Below are positions 1-6,996 of a stretch of DNA of 23,299 bases, piece by piece (position 1 is the stretch's first letter; every line of letters begins with the position of its first letter). Origin of the DNA: an uncultured Woeseia sp. (GTDB lineage Bacteria; Pseudomonadota; Gammaproteobacteria; Steroidobacterales; Woeseiaceae); assembly GCA_937925605.1 (NCBI GenBank), contig CALALV010000039.1, positions 1 through 23,299 on the forward strand, given 5' to 3'. Below the pieces are notes generated by a model, which was not told the DNA's origin, did no database searches, and was given only the letters and a program-made list of their open reading frames with translations. The position numbers and the translations under genes are program-made.

Positions 1-1496
1 GAGACGAGCACGAGCGGCCCGCCCCGCATCAGCGCGGTGACATCGGCATAGCGATTACCGGCCGGCGAGGCCGGCAACGTGGCGGTGCCGAGCAGCAGGT
101 CGGCGCCGCCGGCGAGGCCGCCGACCCAGGTTTCCGCCAGCACCGGGATGCCGCGGCGCTGCCATTGATCGAGCGCGGCGCCGGCGCCGTTGTGCGTGTA
201 GGCGAGCCGGATCAGCGGATCGTCCGGCCGCCGCGGCGCCGTGCTCGCGTCCGCCGCGCGCAACAGGCGCGGCGCCGGTCCGGTGGGCTGCGCCGGCAGC
301 GGGTCCGGCGTCAGCAGCGTCGTCACCCCGAAGGCCAGCGGCAGCGCCATCCGCGAGGACTGCGGCGAGCGGCTCCAGGTGTCGATCAGGCCCGGCAGCA
401 CCGTCGTGTCGGGCAGGTCGATGACGATCTCGTCCGGCCGCTCGCGGCGCGCCTCGACCGCGGCGATGCGACCGGCCTCGATGACGATGTCGACCGCGTG
501 CCGGTACGCGGGCGTCTCGCCGTCGTACAGCCGTGCCGCGCGCAGCACGAAGCGGCCCGACGCCGGCGTCGCGTCGGGCAGCGGTCGTTCGCGCTCGGCG
601 AGCACGCTCTGCCGCGCCGCGACCTCGACCGCAGCCATGAACGGCACTTCGCGCAGGCGCCCGCGCTCGAACGGCCGCGAGCGTATGCGACCGTCCGCGG
701 CGTAGACGTAGCGGTCGCGCGCGGTCCAGCTGACCGGCGCGGCAAAAAAATCCTCGCCGGCCGCCAGCACGCGCTCCAGCGGCGGGTCCGAAAGGATCAG
801 CATGTTCAGCGACAGGCCGCCGTCGGGATCGGCGCGTAGAAAGGTCAGCAGCGTGTTGTCGGGCCGCCAGGCCGGTGCCAGCAGCGGCGCCGGCGACTCC
901 AGCAGGCTGCGCGGCGGGTGCCCGAAGCGGCGCAGCATCAGCCGCCAGGTATCGCCGTCCTGCGCAATCCAGGCGAGGTGGCGGCCGTCGGCGGACCAGG
1001 CGGGCGCCGTCTCGTCGCCGTTCGCGCGGGTCAGGCGCCAGGCCAGCCCCGTCGCGAGATCGCGCTCCCACAGGTCGAGGTCGCTGCCGTTGCTCGCAGC
1101 CGAGTAGACGATCCGCTCGCCGGACGGATGCCAGGCCGCCTGCTGCTCGGAGCCGCCCGCCGGCGTCAGGCGCGCGGGGCCCGCCCCGTCGGCCGCGACG
1201 CGCCAGAGTGACGGCACACCGTCCCGCTCGACTTCGAACAGCAGGGATTCGCCACCCGGCGCGAAGCGGGGCCGGCGCGCGAGCAGCCCGGGCGTAGGCA
1301 CGTGCCGGGCGTCGCCGCCGCGCGGCGGCAGCACCCACAGGCGACCGAGCAGGTCGAACGCGATGCTGCCGTCGGCCCGCGACACGTCGACGCTCAGGTT
1401 GGTGCCCTCGGTGACGTGCAGCACGTCTGCACCACTGCCCGCGGCCAGCGCGAGCAGCGCACAGCAGGCGGCGGTCTTACGCGTCGCTGCTAACAC
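1..1496 (-). CDS. TolB-like propeller + amidohydrolase-like protein (3' end outside window)
   Basis: A GTG at 1496 opens a frame with no stop to the window edge (498 codons seen). Residues 1-23 look like a Sec signal peptide (RKT, then an Ala/Leu core), so an exported protein is likely. Residues about 65-240 hold PD40/TolB-type propeller repeats (for example AAWHPSGERIVYSA and APAWSADGRHLAWIA). From about residue 310 a composite amidohydrolase domain begins (FVLRAARLYDGE, then TVLPGLIDT). Related fused proteins are usually annotated as amidohydrolases or Xaa-Pro dipeptidases. Here the expected HxH metal ligands after LIDT are replaced by WSR (residues 374-376), so hydrolase activity is doubtful. 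The start overlaps the 3' end of the CPXCG gene by 20 bp, which suggests translational coupling. The reading-frame call is firm; substrate and activity are unknown. Confidence 0.8.
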   Translation of the reverse strand, partial: MLAATRKTAACCALLALAAGSGADVLHVTEGTNLSVDVSRADGSIAFDLLGRLWVLPPRGGDARHVPTPGLLARRPRFAPGGESLLFEVERDGVPSLWRVAADGAGPARLTPAGGSEQQAAWHPSGERIVYSAASNGSDLDLWERDLATGLAWRLTRANGDETAPAWSADGRHLAWIAQDGDTWRLMLRRFGHPPRSLLESPAPLLAPAWRPDNTLLTFLRADPDGGLSLNMLILSDPPLERVLAAGEDFFAAPVSWTARDRYVYAADGRIRSRPFERGRLREVPFMAAVEVAARQSVLAERERPLPDATPASGRFVLRAARLYDGETPAYRHAVDIVIEAGRIAAVEARRERPDEIVIDLPDTTVLPGLIDTWSRSPQSSRMALPLAFGVTTLLTPDPLPAQPTGPAPRLLRAADASTAPRRPDDPLIRLAYTHNGAGAALDQWQRRGIPVLAETWVGGLAGGADLLLGTATLPASPAGNRYADVTALMRGGPLVLV

Positions 1497-1668
1497 GAAG
1501 CTCGTCGAGCTCGCCGTCCCGGCAGGTGAAGCTCACGTTCATCGGCCGACAGCAGACCTGGCAGTCCTCGACGTAGGACTGGGCGCCGGCGGAGGTGTCG
1601 ATCAGCAGGTCGAGGCGCTCGCCGCAGTACGGGCAATCGACGGAACGTTCGCTCAGTGGTTCTTGCAT
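1477..1668 (-). CDS. CPXCG-motif cysteine-rich zinc-ribbon protein
   Basis: A 63-residue protein with CPYC at residues 12-15 and CQVC at 36-39, followed by another Cys at 40. The four paired cysteines fit a zinc ribbon. Length and motif match the small CPXCG-motif cysteine-rich family found widely in proteobacteria, whose role is not known to me. It starts 9 bp after pdxH stops, and its last 20 bp overlap the start of the amidohydrolase-like gene, so the three genes are probably one transcript. No signal peptide is visible, so it should be cytoplasmic. Family assignment is confident; function is not assigned. Confidence 0.88.
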   Translation of the reverse strand: MQEPLSERSVDCPYCGERLDLLIDTSAGAQSYVEDCQVCCRPMNVSFTCRDGELDELRVSSDA

Positions 1669-1677
1669 GATCCGGGC

Positions 1678-2379
1678 TCAGGGTTGCAGCCGCATGACCT
1701 GCCAGGCGGCGCCCGGGCGGGCAGCGTCGCCGTCGACCGTGAGCGGGCGCTCCCAGCGTGCGCGGTCGTGCACGCGGTCCGCGCCTTCCTGCCACAGTTC
1801 CAGCGCGCGAATCCAGAGGCGATAGCCGCCCCAGTGCGGTGGCCGCGGCACGGCAGGCAGAGCGCCTGTGGCCAGCGTCTCCGTGTCCTCGCCGAGCTCG
1901 ATGCCGAGCCGGGCGGCCCGCCGCCGCACCTGCTCGATCAGCGCCGCGCGCGACCCGATAGCGCGGCTCTGGTCGGACCCCCAGGCGCCGAGCTGGCTGC
2001 CCCAGGGACGGGTCGCGAAGTACGCGTCGCTTTCCGCCGGCGGCGAGCGCAGCGCGTGGCCCTCTACGCGCAGCTGGCGACCGAGCGCGTCCCAGTGCAT
2101 GACGGCGGCGCAGCGCGGGTTGGCGTCGAGCGCGCGGCCCTTGGCCGATTCGTAGTTCGTGTAGAACACGAGGTAGCCGGGCTCGGCGACGAAAGCCTTG
2201 CACAGCACGACGCGGCCGGACGGCTGGCCATCGGCGTCTGCGGTCACGAGCGTCATCGAGTTCGGATTGCGCTGGCCGGCTTCGCGCTGCGCGTGCTCGA
2301 ACCATGCGCGTGCGAGCGCCATCGGCTCCTCGGGCAGCGTCTCGGGGAGACGGCCATGCGCTTTGTCTGCGGATGTCAT
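1678..2379 (-). CDS. pdxH: Pyridoxamine 5'-phosphate oxidase
   Basis: PdxH is an FMN-dependent cytoplasmic enzyme that oxidises pyridoxine or pyridoxamine 5'-phosphate to pyridoxal 5'-phosphate, the last step and salvage step of vitamin B6 synthesis. The 233-residue product (E. coli 218) has the family blocks in order: SMTLVTAD at 41-48, the FMN-contacting GRVVLCK at 55-61, FYTNYESAK at 72-80, RPWGSQLGAWGSDQS at 124-138, WGGYR at 203-207 and the substrate-contacting RVHDR at 222-226, ending in RLQP. An AGGA lies about 8 bp before the ATG. It appears to be the first gene of a transcript with the CPXCG and amidohydrolase-like genes. On the minus strand TACGCT near 2420 may be its -10, but this is weak. 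Confidence 0.95.
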   Translation of the reverse strand: MTSADKAHGRLPETLPEEPMALARAWFEHAQREAGQRNPNSMTLVTADADGQPSGRVVLCKAFVAEPGYLVFYTNYESAKGRALDANPRCAAVMHWDALGRQLRVEGHALRSPPAESDAYFATRPWGSQLGAWGSDQSRAIGSRAALIEQVRRRAARLGIELGEDTETLATGALPAVPRPPHWGGYRLWIRALELWQEGADRVHDRARWERPLTVDGDAARPGAAWQVMRLQP

Positions 2380-2467
2380 CGGCCTGTCCTGGCGTCGTGC
2401 CCGGGGGCGGGCGCGCGGTCCGCGGAGCGTAGCAAACCGCCGGGCCGCCTTCTACGCGGTCCGACTT

Positions 2468-3988
2468 TCAGGCGCCGCCCAGGCAGACGCCGCCCTCGCG
2501 TCGCGGGTCTGCCGCGGCCTCGAAGCCCTGCGCTTCCGAGTAGGCGGCAGCGGAGACGCCGCCGAAGTACATGTTCGGCCCGTCGAACCAGCGCACCGGG
2601 AGCGGCAGCTCCGGCAGCTCGAGCCCCGGCTCCGCCGCGACGCGATCGCCGCCGTCACGCAGTTCGACATGCAGGCGCGGCGCGGCGATCGCGGCCTCGA
2701 GCGAGCGATCCTGCTGCAGGTAGTTGATCAGGACCTGGTGGATCGCGGTGGTGATGCGATCGGCACCCGGCGAACCGAAGGCGAGCACGCGATCCGCCGT
2801 GCGCGCGGCGCCGGGCGTCATGTTCGACGGCAGCCGCCGGCCCGCCGGACCCGCATCGAGCCCGCGGCGATTCAGTTCGAGCTCGCCGAGGCAGTTGTTC
2901 AGCCACAGGCCCGTGCCCGGCGGCATCTCGCCGGAGCCGTAGCCGGCCGACGCCGTGATCGCGCAGGCGTTGCCGTCGCGGTCGACCGCCGAGGTGTGTA
3001 CCGTCGACGTAGACTGCCAGCGGCCGGGAAAGTCAGCGGCGACCGCGGCGGCCAGCAGCTCGGCGCTGTCGCTGCCGATATCGTCGCTCAGGTCGAGTCG
3101 TTCGCGCCGGTAACGCAGCACGGCGTGCTGCACGCCGACGAGGCGCGACAGCGACGACGCGTCCCAGGCCGTCGCCGGGCGGTCGCGGAACGCAGCGAGC
3201 ATCGCGGCGAGCACGGTGCCGCCGACCGCCGGCGGCGGGTTGCTGGCAATCTGCCAGTCGCCGAGTCCGGTCAGCAGCGGGCGCCGTTCGAGGGCTTCGT
3301 AGGCCTCGAGATCCCGCCGGCTCAGCCGGCCGCCGCCCTGCTCGACGTGCGCGACCAGCGCCGCGCCGAGCTCGCCCGAGTAAAACGGCCGCGAGCCCTC
3401 GCGGGCGATCAGCTCGAGCGTGTCGGCGAGGTGCGGGACCGTGACGGTCTCGCCGGGCTCGAGCAGCCTGCCCGATGCATCGTGCAGTGCGCCGTGGCCG
3501 TCGTCGCTGCGCCCGTAGATCACGTCGCCCGCGTAGCGCAGGAAATAGTGCGCGGCGCGCGACAGCGGGAAGCCGCTGCGCGCCAGGGCGATGGCCGGTG
3601 CGCAGACGAGCTGCCACGGCAGCCGGCCGTGGCGCTCGCTCGCGCGGGTCAGCGCGGCGAGCGTGCCCGGCACCGCGACCGGCCCGCAGCCCACCAGCGT
3701 GCGGATGCCGCCGCCGTAGTCGAGCTCGACCGCTTCGCTGCGTGGCGTACCGGGCGGGCGACCGAGACCGGGCACGGCGACGTTGCCGTCGATCGTGACG
3801 GGCTCGCCGTCGGCCGGCCAGACCGTCAGGTAGGCGCCGCCTGCGAGGGCGCAGACGCCCGGCTCGGTGTTCATCGTGACCAGTGCCGCGGCGAGCGCGC
3901 AATCGATCGCGTTGCCGCCCGCGTCGGCGACGTCGAGCGCGGCCTCCGCGGCGATCCGGGAACTCGTGGCCGTCGCGACGCGGGTCAT
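2468..3988 (-). CDS. Gamma-glutamyltransferase family protein
   Basis: This family cleaves or transfers the gamma-glutamyl group of glutathione and related compounds; the precursor cuts itself before a Thr that becomes the nucleophile. The 506-residue product has the N-terminal GGNAIDCALAAAL block (24-36), the NPPPAVGGT loop (250-258), the self-processing site STSTVHTSAVDRDGNA with predicted nucleophile Thr329, and GSPGADRI (405-412). Unlike the classical periplasmic enzyme no signal peptide is seen: the protein begins almost at the catalytic fold, and the upstream gene ends only 19 bp before the ATG, leaving no room for a longer start. It may therefore act in the cytoplasm. It follows adhC, so both genes probably share a promoter and a glutathione link. 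Activity as transferase, hydrolase or cephalosporin-acylase-like enzyme cannot be told apart here. Confidence 0.92.
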   Translation of the reverse strand: MTRVATATSSRIAAEAALDVADAGGNAIDCALAAALVTMNTEPGVCALAGGAYLTVWPADGEPVTIDGNVAVPGLGRPPGTPRSEAVELDYGGGIRTLVGCGPVAVPGTLAALTRASERHGRLPWQLVCAPAIALARSGFPLSRAAHYFLRYAGDVIYGRSDDGHGALHDASGRLLEPGETVTVPHLADTLELIAREGSRPFYSGELGAALVAHVEQGGGRLSRRDLEAYEALERRPLLTGLGDWQIASNPPPAVGGTVLAAMLAAFRDRPATAWDASSLSRLVGVQHAVLRYRRERLDLSDDIGSDSAELLAAAVAADFPGRWQSTSTVHTSAVDRDGNACAITASAGYGSGEMPPGTGLWLNNCLGELELNRRGLDAGPAGRRLPSNMTPGAARTADRVLAFGSPGADRITTAIHQVLINYLQQDRSLEAAIAAPRLHVELRDGGDRVAAEPGLELPELPLPVRWFDGPNMYFGGVSAAAYSEAQGFEAAADPRREGGVCLGGA

Positions 3989-4007
3989 GCGGGGCCGGCC
4001 GCCCGGC

Positions 4008-5117
4008 TCAGAAATGCACGACCGTGCGGATGCTCTTGCCTTCGTGCATCAGGTCGAAGGCCTTGTTGATGTCCTCGAGCGACATCGTGTGCGTGATGAA
4101 CTCGTCGACCTTGATGTCACCGCCCAGGTATTGCTCGACCATGCCGGGGAGCTGGGACTTGCCCTTGGTGCCGCCGAACGCGGTGCCCCGCCAGACGCGG
4201 CCGGTCACTAGCTGGAACGGCCGGGTGGAAATCTCCTGGCCCGCGCCGGCGACCCCGACGATCACCGACTCGCCCCAGCCCTTGTGGCAGCATTCGAGCG
4301 CGGCACGCATCAGTTTGACGTTGCCAACGCACTCGAAGGAGTAATCGACGCCGCCGCCGGTCAACTCGACGATGACATCCTGGATCGGCGCGTCGTGATC
4401 CTTCGGGTTGACCGTGTCGGTCGCGCCCATCTGCTTCGCCAGTTCGAACTTGTCCGGGTTGATGTCGATCGCGATGATGCGGCTCGCCCGCGCCATCGTG
4501 GCGCCCTGGATCGCGCTGAGGCCGACGCCGCCGAGACCGAAGACCGCGACGGTCGATCCCGGCTGCACCTTCGCGGTGTTCAGCACGGCGCCGATGCCGG
4601 TCGTGATCCCGCAGCCCAGCAGGCAGACCTTTTCGAGCGGCGCTTTCTTGCTGATTTTCGCGACGGCGATTTCGGGCAGCACCGTGTACTCGGAAAATGT
4701 CGACGTACCCATGTAGTGATAAATGGTCTTGCCGTCGAGCGAGAACCGCGACGTGCCGTCCGGCATCAGGCCCTTGCCCTGCGTGGCCCGGATTGCCTGG
4801 CACAGATTGGTCTTGCCCGACATGCAAAAGGAGCACTCGCCGCACTCGGGCGTGTACAGCGGTATGACGTGGTCCCCGGCCTTGATGCCGCGAACCCCGG
4901 GGCCGACTTCCTCGACGATGGCGCCGCCTTCGTGACCGAGGACCGCCGGGAAGATGCCTTCCGGGTCCTCGCCCGAGAGCGTAAAGGCGTCGGTATGGCA
5001 GACGCCGGTGGCGACGTTGCGGATCAGCACTTCGCCCTCTTTCGGTCCGTCGAGGTCGAGTGTCACGATCTCCAAGGGTTTGCCGGCTTCGAAAGCGACG
5101 GCGGCGCGGGTCTTCAT
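4008..5117 (-). CDS. adhC: S-(hydroxymethyl)glutathione dehydrogenase / class III alcohol dehydrogenase
   Basis: A zinc-dependent cytoplasmic dehydrogenase that oxidises S-hydroxymethylglutathione, formed from formaldehyde and glutathione, to S-formylglutathione with NAD+; the family also reduces S-nitrosoglutathione. The 369-residue length is typical. Catalytic zinc ligands Cys40, His62 and Cys169 are present, as are the four structural-zinc cysteines 92, 95, 98 and 106 (PECGECSFC ... NLC) and the NAD-binding GLGGVG (194-199). A GGGGGAA sits about 8 bp before the ATG. The usual partner, S-formylglutathione hydrolase, is not in the window; instead a gamma-glutamyltransferase gene starts 19 bp downstream. 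Also called frmA in enterobacteria. Confidence 0.97.
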   Translation of the reverse strand: MKTRAAVAFEAGKPLEIVTLDLDGPKEGEVLIRNVATGVCHTDAFTLSGEDPEGIFPAVLGHEGGAIVEEVGPGVRGIKAGDHVIPLYTPECGECSFCMSGKTNLCQAIRATQGKGLMPDGTSRFSLDGKTIYHYMGTSTFSEYTVLPEIAVAKISKKAPLEKVCLLGCGITTGIGAVLNTAKVQPGSTVAVFGLGGVGLSAIQGATMARASRIIAIDINPDKFELAKQMGATDTVNPKDHDAPIQDVIVELTGGGVDYSFECVGNVKLMRAALECCHKGWGESVIVGVAGAGQEISTRPFQLVTGRVWRGTAFGGTKGKSQLPGMVEQYLGGDIKVDEFITHTMSLEDINKAFDLMHEGKSIRTVVHF

Positions 5118-5151
5118 CGTCGTGGTTCCCCCATCTGTCAGTGCCGGCGCG

Positions 5152-5207
5152 CGGTTGGCAGCGCCGGTGCCTCTTTGCGAGCGCCGATGTTCGCACGATT
5201 GGCAGCG
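5152..5207. repeat. 12-bp direct repeat pair upstream of adhC
   Basis: CGGTTGGCAGCG (5152-5163) and CGATTGGCAGCG (5196-5207) differ by one base and are spaced 44 bp start to start (four helical turns), 35-90 bp upstream of the adhC start. The spacing would suit a pair of regulator sites. No regulator gene is adjacent and no known box is recognised, so this is only a candidate. The rest of the 227-bp gap between adhC and the His-rich gene shows no gene. Confidence 0.35.
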
Positions 5208-5279
5208 ACCCGGTAGAGGCTCAGGCGGCGTCGGCGCATTCAGTTCTCGTTCATACTCCTAGCAAATTCATGTGCTTGC

Positions 5280-5301
5280 GTTAAGTCCCGGTTCATGCCG
5301 C
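5280..5301 (+). promoter_or_regulatory. Possible response-regulator direct-repeat box
   Basis: GTTAAGTCCCG is followed directly by GTTCATGCCGC, an imperfect direct repeat with 11-bp period. Half-sites of the TTAAG type at 11-bp spacing are typical of OmpR-family regulators such as PmrA or QseB. It lies about 45 bp before the start of the secreted His-rich gene, where an activator would bind over the -35 region. No two-component genes are nearby, so the regulator is unidentified. Confidence 0.35.
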
Positions 5302-5344
5302 GGGTGCCAGGATGGCGCCGAACCTGTCCCACGGAGTAATCGCC

Positions 5345-5677
5345 ATGACCCGCTTCTCGATCACAGCCGCCACGCTCCTTGCCGCCGGATTGCTGCTCGT
5401 CGCCGCCGATGCCGATGCCCACGGCGCGCGCCACGGCGTTCACGACGGCTACCGCGGGCCGGCCCATGTCGTGCACCGCCGACATCCCGCCGTGCCGCGC
5501 TGGCTCAGGAAGCACCGCGACTTCCTGCACTGGCACGCGGCATTCGGCTATCGCTACGGACCGGGCGTCAGCTGGCACTACCTGTACCGCAGCTACCGGG
5601 ACGACTATCGCTGGCACCGCTACCGGTACCGGCACCACGCCGGCGGCCGCCACTACCGCTGCGGACACCGTCACTAG
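5345..5677 (+). CDS. Small secreted His/Tyr/Arg-rich protein
   Basis: A 110-residue product with a clear Sec signal peptide (hydrophobic core at residues 8-21, probable cut after ADA at 25). The mature part of about 85 residues has about 16 His plus many Tyr, Arg and Trp (for example SWHYLYRSYRDDYRWHRY) and a single Cys near the end. I recognise no family. Such composition suggests metal binding or contact with an anionic surface in the periplasm, but that is inference. The start at 5345 is chosen over an in-frame ATG at 5312 because CGGAGT lies about 7 bp upstream and the signal peptide begins there. A possible two-component box precedes it and a strong hairpin follows, so it looks like a single-gene transcript. 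Confidence 0.75.
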   Translation: MTRFSITAATLLAAGLLLVAADADAHGARHGVHDGYRGPAHVVHRRHPAVPRWLRKHRDFLHWHAAFGYRYGPGVSWHYLYRSYRDDYRWHRYRYRHHAGGRHYRCGHRH

Positions 5678-5694
5678 GCCAGTCTCGCCTCCCG

Positions 5695-5729
5695 CGCCGG
5701 CCCCGGGCGTCCACCGCCCGGGGCCGGCG
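5695..5729 (+). terminator. Perfect 15-bp GC hairpin after the His-rich gene
   Basis: CGCCGGCCCCGGGCG (5695-5709), loop TCCAC, then its exact reverse complement (5715-5729), 17 bp after the stop codon at 5677. There is no T tract on either side, so it could be an L-shaped or bidirectional terminator or a 3' stabiliser. It also rules out starts of the diguanylate cyclase upstream of this point. Confidence 0.7.
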
Positions 5730-5813
5730 TGCCTGCGGGTGGCTTCGCCCGGCAGCGCGCCGCCGATTCTGGTAAAAGAATTGCCTGGACACGGACAGGC
5801 GAGGCCCGGGGCA

Positions 5814-6920
5814 TTGAGCGGGAAGCGGGATCCGGAAACGGAATTGCGGGAGGTCCGCAGCCAGCTCAAGCGGCTGAAGCGCGAGGTCGAACGCAACACG
5901 CGGATCCTGCACCTGTCGCAGGAGCGCGAGATGCTGCTGCTCGAGGCAGCCAATCTCGGCGCACTGTTCCGCGTCATGCTGAACGACCTGCGCGAGAGCT
6001 ATCGCCTCGACGCCGTCAGCGTCGTGCTCTGCGATCCGGACCACGACATCCGCCACCTGCTGCTCGCGTCCGGCCAGGCGCCGGAGGCCTTTCCCGGGCT
6101 GGTCTTCGCCGACGCGCTGCGGGGACTCGCGCCGCAGTACGTCGCGCTGCGCAAGCCGTGGCTCGGCCGCTACTCGCGCGCCGACCACTCGCTGGTCCTG
6201 CCGGCGGCTGAAGAAATCGCCTCGATCGCGATGCTGCCGCTGACGCACAAGGACAAGCTGCTCGGCAGCATGAACTTCGGCAGTCGCGACGAGGATCGCT
6301 TCACCCCGACCCACGCGACCGACTTCTTCGCGCACTTCAGCTCGATCGCCTCGTTCGCCCTCGAGAACGTCGTCAACCGCGCGCGGCTGCTGCGCAGCGG
6401 CCACACCGACTTCCTGACCGGCTGGCACAATCGCCGCTACCTGCAGTTCCGGCTCAAGGAAGAACTCGCGCGCTCGAGCCGCGAGCGCACGCCGCTGGTC
6501 TGCCTGATGCTCGACATCGATCACTTCAAGCGCATCAACGACAGCCACGGGCACGGCGCCGGCGACGAAGTCCTGCGCGAGGTCGCCCAGCGCATCGATG
6601 CGCAGGTGCGCGCCAGCGACGTGGCGGCGCGCTACGGCGGCGAGGAGTTCGTGATCCTGCTGCCGGGCACCGACAGCGACAAGGCCGAGGCGCTGGCCGA
6701 ACGCATACGCCGGGCCGTTTCCACGGCGCCGATCATCGTCGCGGACGGCGTCGAGGTTACGGTGACGGCGTCGATAGGCATCGCCAGCGCGGAGCCGCCC
6801 GCGCCGGGAGCGGACCTGAAGTCGCTCGGCGACGCGCTGATCGCGCGGGCCGACGTGGCCCTGTACCGGGCGAAGAGCGACGGCCGCGACCGCGTCTGCC
6901 TGGACCGGCGGTCTGCCTGA
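5814..6920 (+). CDS. Diguanylate cyclase (N-terminal DUF484/GAF-like sensor + GGDEF)
   Basis: Predicted to make cyclic di-GMP from two GTP in the cytoplasm. From the chosen TTG the product has 368 residues: a charged coiled-coil segment (about 5-45), a DUF484/GAF-like domain (about 45-190) and a GGDEF domain (about 198-365). The active-site loop is GGEEF (275-279), metal-binding LMLDIDHFKRIND is intact, and RASD (266-269) five residues before the loop is the inhibitory I-site, so the enzyme should be active and feedback-regulated. No membrane segment is seen. No ATG fits the N-terminus; TTG 5814 has GGCGAGG about 9 bp upstream, but TTG 5781 or GTG 5739 are possible. It ends just before the Fur-controlled iron transporter; no shared transcript is implied. 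Confidence 0.9.
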   Translation: MSGKRDPETELREVRSQLKRLKREVERNTRILHLSQEREMLLLEAANLGALFRVMLNDLRESYRLDAVSVVLCDPDHDIRHLLLASGQAPEAFPGLVFADALRGLAPQYVALRKPWLGRYSRADHSLVLPAAEEIASIAMLPLTHKDKLLGSMNFGSRDEDRFTPTHATDFFAHFSSIASFALENVVNRARLLRSGHTDFLTGWHNRRYLQFRLKEELARSSRERTPLVCLMLDIDHFKRINDSHGHGAGDEVLREVAQRIDAQVRASDVAARYGGEEFVILLPGTDSDKAEALAERIRRAVSTAPIIVADGVEVTVTASIGIASAEPPAPGADLKSLGDALIARADVALYRAKSDGRDRVCLDRRSA

Positions 6921-6929
6921 ACGCCGGGC

Positions 6930-6959
6930 TTGGCCGGCGGACCCGCGCTATGTGATAAT
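6930..6959 (+). promoter_or_regulatory. Candidate sigma-70 promoter of the iron ABC operon
   Basis: TTGGCC (6930-6935) and GATAAT (6954-6959) with an 18-bp spacer. The -10 hexamer is also the first part of the Fur box, so bound Fur would block RNA polymerase directly. Called from sequence only. Confidence 0.5.
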
Positions 6960-6972
6960 GAGAACCATTATC
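6954..6972 (+). promoter_or_regulatory. Fur box
   Basis: GATAATGAGAACCATTATC matches the 19-bp Fur consensus (GATAATGATAATCATTATC) at 17 of 19 positions. The flanking T and A extend it to 7-bp arms (TGATAAT ... ATTATCA) around a 7-bp centre. It lies 25 bp upstream of the start of the iron-binding lipoprotein gene and overlaps the candidate -10. Fur with Fe2+ would repress the operon when iron is plentiful. Confidence 0.9.
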
Positions 6973-6996
6973 ATTAACTTCGGGATGCCTCCCCAC

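Noticed and set aside
55..1338. 427-aa minus-strand frame and several plus-strand frames over 165-1493
   Set aside because: Arg/Ala/Pro-rich shadow translations of the GTG-started propeller/amidohydrolase gene in another frame; no family features.
2198..4069. 623-aa plus-strand open frame
   Set aside because: Antisense to pdxH and the gamma-glutamyltransferase; low-complexity composition typical of high-GC shadow frames.
5240..5977. 245-aa minus-strand frame opposite the His-rich gene and cyclase start
   Set aside because: Val/Pro/Ala-rich antisense of the His/Tyr codons; crosses the hairpin and has no ribosome-binding site or family match.
6952..6996. Earlier GTG or ATG start for the iron-binding lipoprotein
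   Set aside because: It would place the Fur box inside the coding region and spoil the lipoprotein signal peptide.
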